64,000 bases of DNA from Rhodospirillales bacterium (GTDB lineage: Bacteria > Pseudomonadota > Alphaproteobacteria > Rhodospirillales > GLO-3): the NCBI GenBank assembly GCA_003354135.1, contig PIVK01000008.1:1-64000 (forward strand), given 5' to 3'. The position numbers and the translations under genes were made by a program. Shown piece after piece: positions 57,921 to 64,000 of the stretch. Position 1 is the stretch's first letter; each line of letters begins with the position of its first letter. A model generated the notes under the pieces. That model saw nothing but the letters and a program-made list of their open reading frames with translations, ran no database searches and was not told the DNA's origin.

Positions 57921-59302
57921 GTCATGTCCTTCGGTTCCATGGGCAGCGAGAGGATGAAGGTGGCACCCTCGCCAAGATTGCTGGTCACGGTCAGGCGGCC
58001 GCCATGCGCCTCCACCATGCGCTTGGCGATCATCAGCCCGAGCCCGGTCAAGCGCTCGCCCTCGGTGGCCTTGGCGCTGCCCTTGTCAAAACCGCCGAAG
58101 ATGGCGTCGATCTCGTCCGTCGGAATGCCGGGGCCCTGATCCGTAACGGACACCTTGACCATCTTGCCGACCTGCTCGGCCTTGAGGATCACCTTGGCGG
58201 CTCGGGGCGAAAACTTGATGGCGTTGCCAATCAGGTTGCCCAGCACTTGATCCATGCGGTCGAGATCGAGAGAAAGCGTCGGCAGGCTTTCCGCCACCTC
58301 GGTCTCCAGGTGAATGTCTTTGGATCGGGCCAGGATGCCGAAGGTTTCACAGGACTCGGCCAGGTACGCGGCGAGATCCACCGGCCGGCGTTCCAGATCG
58401 AGGCGCCCGGCGTCGATGACGCTGACGTCCAAGAGGCTGTTGATCAAGCCCAACATGCGTTCGCAGGCGGCGGTTATCTTGCCCAGCATGTCCCGTTGCT
58501 TGTCGGTCGCCGGCCCTGCGAGACCAGACTCCAGGAGGTCCGCCCAACCGCGAATGGCGCCCAGCGGGTTGCGCAGGTCGTGTGCCGCCATACCCAGGAA
58601 TCGGCTCTTGATTTCGTTGAGTTCCACCAGTTCCTGATACATGCGGCCCTTCTCGACGATGGTCGAAAGCTGGCCCGCGATCTCTTGGAACACCTCGACA
58701 TGGATGTCCTGGTAAGTATCGGTATAACGGCTGGAGAAAAACATGAAGCCGACCGGTTTACCGTCCGCCACCAACGGACAGGTGAGGCTGGACCGGATGC
58801 CTTCGGAGACGATGAGTTGCGTCGACTGAGAGTCGGGATGGTCGCGGGAGTAAGCTTCGAGGTCGTTGATGATGCGGGGGCGACCGGTTTCTATGATAGT
58901 CTCCAGGCTGCTGCCGGAGAGGGGGGTTGTGAACCCGACCGTGAGCAGAATCTTGTCAGAATCGCTCTTGGTCCAGCGTGCGCGGACCAAAGCGCCCTCG
59001 GTCGGGTCTTCCTCCAGAAGCGAAAAGCCGATGCGGTCGTAGGGCAGGATGGAGCGGAAGGACTGGTAGACGTGTTCCAGCACGTCGTCAAGAATGAAGC
59101 CGGCGTTGATCTTCTCGGTGACCGTGGTCAGCGCGCTCATTCCCCGAAACCGGCTTTCCAGGGTCTCCCCCAGGTCCAGGAGCGCCATGCCCAGACGACC
59201 CACGTCGTCCTCGGCGTCAGCCTGAACCTCGACCATGAAGCGCCCCTGCTTCATGGCGATCACCGCCTCACGGTACTCGATGATACGCTTGTCGGGCACC
59301 AT
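57917..59302 (-). CDS. GAF-domain sensor histidine kinase, soluble
   Basis: The 461-aa kinase starts with a HAMP-like stretch (AEDDVGRLGMALLDLGETLE, about 30-50) but has no membrane helix. A GAF domain follows (about 60-215, SILPYDRIGFSLLEEDP), then HisKA with His 241 (GMAAHDLRNPLGAIRGW) and a HATPase (NLIGNAIKFSP, LTGLGLMIAKRMVEAHGG). I chose ATG 59302 with GGAAG 5 nt upstream; in-frame starts exist further up. It leads the operon with two secreted proteins. No response regulator is seen. Confidence 0.87.
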   Translation of the reverse strand: MVPDKRIIEYREAVIAMKQGRFMVEVQADAEDDVGRLGMALLDLGETLESRFRGMSALTTVTEKINAGFILDDVLEHVYQSFRSILPYDRIGFSLLEEDPTEGALVRARWTKSDSDKILLTVGFTTPLSGSSLETIIETGRPRIINDLEAYSRDHPDSQSTQLIVSEGIRSSLTCPLVADGKPVGFMFFSSRYTDTYQDIHVEVFQEIAGQLSTIVEKGRMYQELVELNEIKSRFLGMAAHDLRNPLGAIRGWADLLESGLAGPATDKQRDMLGKITAACERMLGLINSLLDVSVIDAGRLDLERRPVDLAAYLAESCETFGILARSKDIHLETEVAESLPTLSLDLDRMDQVLGNLIGNAIKFSPRAAKVILKAEQVGKMVKVSVTDQGPGIPTDEIDAIFGGFDKGSAKATEGERLTGLGLMIAKRMVEAHGGRLTVTSNLGEGATFILSLPMEPKDMT

Positions 59303-59644
59303 AAATCTTCCTATCCGGGGCATGCAATGTGTTCGAACGCCGCTCGGTTGGCAAGAGGGGAGTTGTTCGGCTCCTCCCCACTTGGTGAAGTCGCTAAATT
59401 CACAAACCAAGTGCAATACCGGTATGGTTTGGAGTTGCGATGGGAAAATGCTATGACCGGCTCGATATGGACGAGCTGTACAGACAGTAAACAGGTGAGT
59501 CTACGCAGGCTGATTCCGAGTTTTGGACCCGGTTTTGCGATTGTCCAAAGAAATTTGAATGGTTCTTGCATTATATAAGTTAGTGAATTTTGCACTTCGT
59601 TTAGGTGGCGGGACTTTGGATGGTTTTGATATGGAAGCGGTCGG
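59303..59644. promoter_or_regulatory. Divergent control region, kinase operon / sigma-54 activator
   Basis: The 342-bp gap holds no gene. It contains nested dyads: CAAACCA (59403-59409) with TGGTTTG (59425-59431) around ATACCGGTAT (59416-59425), and GCTCG-N7-CGAGC at about 59460-59476. They may be operator sites for either side. No confident promoter is called. Confidence 0.4.
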
Positions 59645-61054
59645 ATGATGTTGGGTGGTTACGACAGCAAGATTTATAAAAACGCGGTCATGTCTTTGTT
59701 TGAAATGTTCGAAGGCATGTGCGAAGGCGCTGTTGCGGTCGACGGAAAAGCGCACGTCGTCTGGATAAACGAACAATACCGCGATCTCTTGAACTTGCCC
59801 GACGATGTGGAAATCCTGGGTAAGCCCATTGAAGACCTGATCCCCAACAGCCTCTTGCGGAAAGTGGTCGAAACGGGCCGTCCGATTCTTTTGGATATTA
59901 TGGATGTCGGCGACCAGTCTTTTGTGGTGACGCGCATGCCGGTGCGCGACGACCACGGAAAACTGACCGGTGCGGTCGGCTTTGTACTCTACGACAAACT
60001 GGACTACCTGAAACCGTTGGTCGGCAAATACGCGAACATGCGCCGGCAAGTGACCCAGGCGCAAAATGAACTGGCGGTTCACCGGCGGGCTAAGTACTCA
60101 TTTCACCAAATTATCGGGTCAAGCCGCTCCATGGTCGAATTGAAGCGCCAGGCGAAAAGGGCGGCGCTGCAAGAGACCACGGTCATTTTGATTGGTGAGA
60201 CCGGCACGGGCAAGGAACTGATCGCGCACGCGATTCATACCGCCTCCAACCGGGCCGACGGGCCTTTCATCGGCGTTAATGTCGCCGCCGTGCCCGAAAA
60301 TTTGCTGGAGTCCGAGTTTTTTGGAACCGCACCGGGCGCTTTTACCGGAGCCGATCGCAAAGGCCGGAAGGGTAAGTTCCAGGTGGCCGACGGCGGCACT
60401 TTGTTTCTCGACGAAGTGGCGGAGATGCCGCTTCACCTTCAGGCCAAGCTCCTGCGCGCGCTTCAGGAAAAAGAGGTGGAACCGCTCGGCTCCAACAAAT
60501 TGGAAAGGGTCGACATCAGGGTCGTTGCGGCGACCAGCCGCGATATCAAGTCGATGCTCGATGCGGGGGAATTCAGGTCCGATCTCTATTTCCGTCTCAA
60601 CGTGTTGCCTCTCCATTTGCCTCCCCTTCGTGAGCGGAAGTCGGATTTGCCCGACTTGTGCGAGGACTTGTTGGAACGGATCTCCGTGCACGCCGGTGCG
60701 CCGCCCCGTAAACTGACGCCGCAAGCCCTCGCCATGATTACGCGCTATGACTGGCCCGGCAATATTCGCGAGCTTCGTAACGTTCTTGAACGGGCCACAA
60801 CCTTGACCGACCGGCGACGCCTGACGCCCGGCGATTTCGCGCCGATCCTGCCGGTCAATGCGGGCGTTCATAAAAGCGATCATCCCCCGATGAGGTGCCT
60901 GCAGGATCAAATCAGCGAAGTCGAACGCGAAGCCATTTTAACGGCCCTGGAAATGACCGGGGGGAAGCGGGCCCCGGCGGCCAAACTGCTGGGCATTTCT
61001 CGCGCCAGCCTCTACGACAAGCTCAGAAAACACGGAAACATGTCGGATTTCTAG
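59645..61054 (+). CDS. Sigma-54-dependent transcriptional activator (PAS, AAA+, Fis HTH)
   Basis: The 469-aa regulator has an N-terminal PAS domain (about 18-125), then an AAA+ domain with Walker A GETGTGKE (about 184), the sigma-54 contact loop GAFTGA (231-236) and Walker B GGTLFLDEVAEM. A Fis-type HTH ends the protein (TALEMTGGKRAPAAKLLGIS, RASLYDKLRKHG). The PAS domain probably senses the inducer. It lies directly upstream of a TRAP transporter with a sigma-54 promoter, its likely target. Confidence 0.93.
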   Translation: MMLGGYDSKIYKNAVMSLFEMFEGMCEGAVAVDGKAHVVWINEQYRDLLNLPDDVEILGKPIEDLIPNSLLRKVVETGRPILLDIMDVGDQSFVVTRMPVRDDHGKLTGAVGFVLYDKLDYLKPLVGKYANMRRQVTQAQNELAVHRRAKYSFHQIIGSSRSMVELKRQAKRAALQETTVILIGETGTGKELIAHAIHTASNRADGPFIGVNVAAVPENLLESEFFGTAPGAFTGADRKGRKGKFQVADGGTLFLDEVAEMPLHLQAKLLRALQEKEVEPLGSNKLERVDIRVVAATSRDIKSMLDAGEFRSDLYFRLNVLPLHLPPLRERKSDLPDLCEDLLERISVHAGAPPRKLTPQALAMITRYDWPGNIRELRNVLERATTLTDRRRLTPGDFAPILPVNAGVHKSDHPPMRCLQDQISEVEREAILTALEMTGGKRAPAAKLLGISRASLYDKLRKHGNMSDF

Positions 61055-61098
61055 ACAATTTGGCGTGTTTTTGCCGGACTGTCCAAGAATCCGACATG
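61039..61098. repeat. Distant inverted repeat across the activator stop codon
   Basis: CATGTCGGAT (61039-61048) is inverted at 61089-61098. Both contain the TGTCGG half-site seen again at 61159-61175. It may be a second activator site or a large hairpin at the gene end. Confidence 0.45.
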
Positions 61099-61158
61099 CG
61101 CGCGGCGCCCATGAAGCCTTGTAATCAAAGAAAATAGTTGTCGTGCGAGGGGGGGTGG

Positions 61159-61175
61159 TGTCGGGAAAACCGACA
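61159..61175. promoter_or_regulatory. Candidate upstream activator site, TGTCGG-N5-CCGACA
   Basis: A perfect palindrome with 6-bp arms lies about 76 bp before the -24 element of the TRAP promoter, a normal position for a sigma-54 enhancer site. The half-site recurs at 61041 and 61091. Confidence 0.55.
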
Positions 61176-61250
61176 GTTTCTCCCGCAGCAACCGGCTCCC
61201 GGATCGGCAAGACCCCTTCAATACATTGAAATGCAAAGAAACCCTCCATC

Positions 61251-61266
61251 TGGTATGGTCTTTGCT
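61251..61266 (+). promoter_or_regulatory. Sigma-54 promoter of the TRAP operon
   Basis: TGGTATGGTCTTTGCT has the GG and GC dinucleotides 10 bp apart, as required for -24/-12 promoters. It lies about 135 bp before dctP, downstream of a gene for a sigma-54 activator. A palindrome TTCAATACATTGAA (61218-61231) is just upstream. Confidence 0.72.
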
Positions 61267-61401
61267 ATAAGGGACCATTAAGCCGCGCCGGACTTTGTCC
61301 GATGAAGACGGCAATGGGAGGACGCCTGCGCACTCCCATGCCGAACGGATGATCCGTCGTGGTTGTTTATGGAAACAACGTCAATGGGAGTTTTAAACGA
61401 G

Positions 61402-62457
61402 ATGAAACAGTTTATGGCTGCTGCGGCGACCGCCGTAGCGATGACCCTTGCGGCGGCCTCGTCGTCGTTCGCCGCCGAAAAAGTCCGCTGGAAAGTTCCG
61501 GTTGCTTTCGGCACCCATTTGCCGGCCCTGGGCGACAACATTCTTTATGTCGCGGAAAGCCTCGACAAGGCATCGGGCGGTGCCGTCAAAATGAAGGTTT
61601 TTGAACCGGGTAAACTGGTGCCGCCGTTCCAGATCACCGAAGCGGTCGGGGCCAGGAAGATTCCTGCCGGATATACATGGGTCGGCTACGATCAGGGACG
61701 CATCCCGTCCGCGGCGCTCTTCGCCGCCGTGCCGTTCGGTTTCGAACCCTGGGAATATTCCGCTTGGTGGTATGAAGGTGGCGGTCACGCACTGGCGGAG
61801 GAAATCTACGGAAAGCAGAATGTGCATCCGATCCTCTGCGGCATCATCGGTCCGGAAACGGCCGGTTGGTTTAAGAAAGAGATCAAATCCCTGGACGACA
61901 TCAAGGGCCTGAAGATACGTTTTGCGGGTCTTGGCGGTAAGGTCATGCAGAAGGCCGGCGCGTCGGTCACCATGTTGCCCGGCGGCGAAATCTTCCAGGC
62001 GTTGGAAAAAGGCGCTATCGACGCCACCGAATTTTCCATGCCGATCATCGACCAAATGCTTGGTTTCGATAAGATCGCCAAGAACAACTATTTCCCCGGA
62101 TGGCACCAGCAGTTCACCGCCGAGCATCTTCTGGTGAACAAGGGAATCTGGGAGGACCTCTCGGATGCCAACAAGACATTGATCGAAATGGCCTGCACTG
62201 CTGGCGTTACCCGCAATATGTCGAAGGGCGAAGCCGTGCAGGGCGCGGTCATGGAAAAGTTCAGCGAGAAGGGCGTGACCGCACGCCGGATCGACGACAA
62301 AATTCTTCGCCAACTGAAGAAACTGACCGATCAGGTCTTGGCCGAAGAAGCGGCTAAGAATGCCGATTTCAAGAAGGTCCTGGAACACCAACAGGCCTTC
62401 CGCAAGACCTATCAGAACTGGAAGGGAATGGCGTACCTCCCACGCGATTTCCAATAA
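61402..62457 (+). CDS. dctP: TRAP transporter substrate-binding protein
   Basis: The 351-aa periplasmic binding protein has a signal peptide (1-24, LAAASSSFA) and a DctP fold: WKVPVAFGTHLPALGDNIL, LKIRFAGLGGKVMQKAGASV, TMLPGGEIFQALEKGAIDAT, and EFSMPIIDQMLGF. It captures an organic acid-type ligand for the DctQM permease encoded next. The resemblance is closer to mannitol/chloroaromatic-type or 2-oxo-acid TRAP proteins than to the orphan protein at 483-1424. ATG 61402 begins the signal peptide. The ligand is unknown. Confidence 0.9.
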   Translation: MKQFMAAAATAVAMTLAAASSSFAAEKVRWKVPVAFGTHLPALGDNILYVAESLDKASGGAVKMKVFEPGKLVPPFQITEAVGARKIPAGYTWVGYDQGRIPSAALFAAVPFGFEPWEYSAWWYEGGGHALAEEIYGKQNVHPILCGIIGPETAGWFKKEIKSLDDIKGLKIRFAGLGGKVMQKAGASVTMLPGGEIFQALEKGAIDATEFSMPIIDQMLGFDKIAKNNYFPGWHQQFTAEHLLVNKGIWEDLSDANKTLIEMACTAGVTRNMSKGEAVQGAVMEKFSEKGVTARRIDDKILRQLKKLTDQVLAEEAAKNADFKKVLEHQQAFRKTYQNWKGMAYLPRDFQ

Positions 62458-62500
62458 GTTCTGATCCGAGGCAGAACCCGATACGAGGAAAAATCAGGCT

Positions 62501-63157
62501 ATGAGTCCCCCCCCAAACTCAGGCCGCCATGCCGCCGATGCGGACGAAATCAAGCGTCGCGAAGAGCCGTCGGTTTCTCATCAGGAACCGGGTGATCTTC
62601 ACGTCATCGTCCACCATACGGAACTGCCTCAAACCCGGCTCTCCAACACCCTGGATCGATGTATCCGGGGTGTTGGAAGCCTTATCTCCTGGGCCTGGCT
62701 GGCTTTGGCCGGCGTCATCGTTCTAAACGTCACCATGCGCTACGTCTTTGGCGAAGGCCGGATCGAACTCGAAGAAATTCAATGGCACATCTATGCCGGG
62801 GGCTTCCTGTTCGGCATGTCTTACGTCATCGAATGCGACGACCATGTGCGGGTCGATCTGATCCATGCCTCAATGAAAATCAAGACGCAGGCCTGGATCG
62901 AATTTTTCGGCATCCTGTTTTTCTTGATGCCCTTCATCGTTCTTGTGTTGTGGTTCTCCGCTCCGTTCATCGCCAGTTCCTACGAGATCGGCGAGGTGTC
63001 TCAGTCACCGGGGGGGCTGCCTTTCCGATGGGTGGTTAAGGGTGCGTTGTTTGTCGGTTTCGCGCTGATGGGGGTCGCGACGCTGTCCCGCCTGCTCCGG
63101 GTTACCGCCTTGTTGTTCGGCCTGCCCCGTCCGCTTTCGCAGAATCAAGGGGCGTAA
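62501..63157 (+). CDS. dctQ: TRAP transporter small permease (DctQ-like)
   Basis: The 218-aa protein has a hydrophilic N-terminal extension of about 55 residues. Four membrane helices follow, with the DctQ block NVTMRYVFGEGRIELEEIQW, SYVIECDDHVRVDLIH and WVVKGALFVGFALMGVATL. It couples the binding protein to the large permease. It lies 43 bp after dctP and 5 bp before dctM. Confidence 0.9.
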   Translation: MSPPPNSGRHAADADEIKRREEPSVSHQEPGDLHVIVHHTELPQTRLSNTLDRCIRGVGSLISWAWLALAGVIVLNVTMRYVFGEGRIELEEIQWHIYAGGFLFGMSYVIECDDHVRVDLIHASMKIKTQAWIEFFGILFFLMPFIVLVLWFSAPFIASSYEIGEVSQSPGGLPFRWVVKGALFVGFALMGVATLSRLLRVTALLFGLPRPLSQNQGA

Positions 63158-63162
63158 ATCCG

Positions 63163-64000
63163 ATGGAATTCGAAATCAACGAACTGTTCGCTATCGGAAT
63201 GCTCCTGTCTTTCATCCTGTTGCTGTTTACCGGCTTCCCCGTTGCCTGGATTTTGGGTGGGTTAGCCGTGATCTTTACGGGCATCGGTATTTTGGCCGAC
63301 GAATATCTGGATGCCTTTATCGGCATCGACTGGAATTACACCGGACTCGTGGTCGATCGGATTTGGGGGCTGATGACCAACTGGGTCTTGGTCGCTCTCC
63401 CGATGTTCATTTTCATGGGACTGATGTTGGATCGTTCGGGCGTCGCCGGTCAGTTGATGAGAAACTTTGTCAAGCTGTTCGGGCGGGTGCGGGGCGGTCT
63501 GGCCGTCACCGTGACCCTGATCGGTGTGCTGTTGGCGGCATCGACCGGCATTATCGGAGCCTCCGTTGTTTTGCTGGCGTTGCTTGGGTTGCCGGTAATG
63601 ATAGAGCAGGGATACAAGAAGGAACTTGCCTGCGGTACGGTTTGCTCGGTCGGCACGCTGGGCATTCTGATCCCGCCGTCGATCATGCTGGTGCTCATGG
63701 CCTACCAGTTGGGAATTTCGGTCGGGGACCTGTTCCTGGGCGCGCTGATCCCCGGCGTGTTGCTGTGCGTGATCTACATCGCCTATATCCTGGTTTATGC
63801 CTACCTTTGTCCGAGCGTGGCCCCGGTTCCCGACCACGTGGAACCGGTCGATATGGCCGTCGTCTGGGGCGTGTTCAAGGCGGTCCTGCCGCCGGTCGGG
63901 TTGATCCTCGCGGTGCTGGGAACGATCTTTTTCGGCATCGCGACACCGACGGAAGCGTCCGGCGTAGGCGCATTCGGTGCGACTTTGTTGGCGCTTTGGA
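63163..64000 (+). CDS. dctM: TRAP transporter large permease (DctM-like), partial at window end
   Basis: ATG 63163 opens a frame to the window end, with 279 codons visible of a usual 430 or more. The helices and loops fit DctM: FAIGMLLSFILLLFTGFPVAW, LVALPMFIFMGLMLDRSGVA, LLAASTGIIGASVVLLALLG, TLGILIPPSIMLVLMAYQLG and GIATPTEASGVGA. It is the sodium-coupled translocation subunit of this transporter. The 3' end lies beyond the sequence. Confidence 0.93.
   Translation, partial: MEFEINELFAIGMLLSFILLLFTGFPVAWILGGLAVIFTGIGILADEYLDAFIGIDWNYTGLVVDRIWGLMTNWVLVALPMFIFMGLMLDRSGVAGQLMRNFVKLFGRVRGGLAVTVTLIGVLLAASTGIIGASVVLLALLGLPVMIEQGYKKELACGTVCSVGTLGILIPPSIMLVLMAYQLGISVGDLFLGALIPGVLLCVIYIAYILVYAYLCPSVAPVPDHVEPVDMAVVWGVFKAVLPPVGLILAVLGTIFFGIATPTEASGVGAFGATLLALW

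Noticed and set aside
58004-59578. 524-codon plus-strand frame opposite the GAF kinase
   Set aside because: The kinase motifs on the minus strand are complete; this frame has none.

Overview
The window comes from a GC-rich alphaproteobacterium, most likely Rhodospirillales-like. The support is a circularly permuted two-piece tmRNA gene, an alpha-type SspB, hflK-hflC-DUF2065-degP synteny, and a menaquinone-type prenyltransferase beside a UbiE methyltransferase. Most of the window is ordinary housekeeping chromosome, with three compositionally different or mobile stretches inside it.

Region by region. 0-4.6 kb: tRNA-Lys and tRNA-Val, an orphan TRAP binding protein without a signal peptide next to an IS3 remnant, an N-formylglutamate amidohydrolase, a GNAT acetyltransferase and a secreted lytic transglycosylase. 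4.7-11.7 kb: a trehalose/glucose module (GH15, otsA, glk) and a P-type cation ATPase. 11.8-24.7 kb: an AsmA-like protein, a quinone methyltransferase and prenyltransferase, a minus-strand run (RHH protein, TfoX-N, hydrolase, NfeD, SPFH), a cytochrome c, a SagB-type oxidoreductase with a C_GCAxxG_C_C protein, class I fumarase and SspB. 24.7-25.0 kb: ssrA.

25-34.5 kb is an accessory block with a visibly lower GC look. It holds a MoaD-like protein and aorABC, which should encode a NADH-linked tungsten aldehyde oxidoreductase (four-cluster ferredoxin, AOR catalytic subunit, FAD/NAD subunit). Then come a FIST-domain sensor, a PAS hybrid histidine kinase and a convergent NarL/LuxR-type response regulator, ending in an IS200/IS605 tnpA fragment and a second MoaD/ThiS-like protein. 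The FIST-kinase pair resembles NosP/NahK, which in Pseudomonas belongs to the ethanol-oxidation regulatory network, so control of aldehyde oxidation is a reasonable hypothesis.

34.8-54.6 kb is housekeeping again: thyA-folA, multicopper oxidase, Mrp/ApbC, hflKC, DegP, TrpB2, DUF1015, cytochrome b561, a LysM protein, peroxiredoxin, psd-pssA, thiC behind a TPP riboswitch, and a membrane histidine kinase.

54.66-56.68 kb is an AT-rich unit of about 2 kb bounded by 47-bp inverted repeats (45/47 matching) and a 14-bp direct repeat. Each end also carries a matching internal stem-loop. It has no transposase; its only intact gene is a Ddl-like ATP-grasp ligase, with two broken ORFs beside it. It is the least explained object in the window.

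56.7-64 kb: a minus-strand operon (GAF histidine kinase, small secreted protein, divergent ZnuA-like protein), then a sigma-54 activator followed by a TRAP transporter (dctPQM, the last gene cut by the window edge). The transporter has a well-formed -24/-12 promoter and an upstream palindrome that suits the activator.
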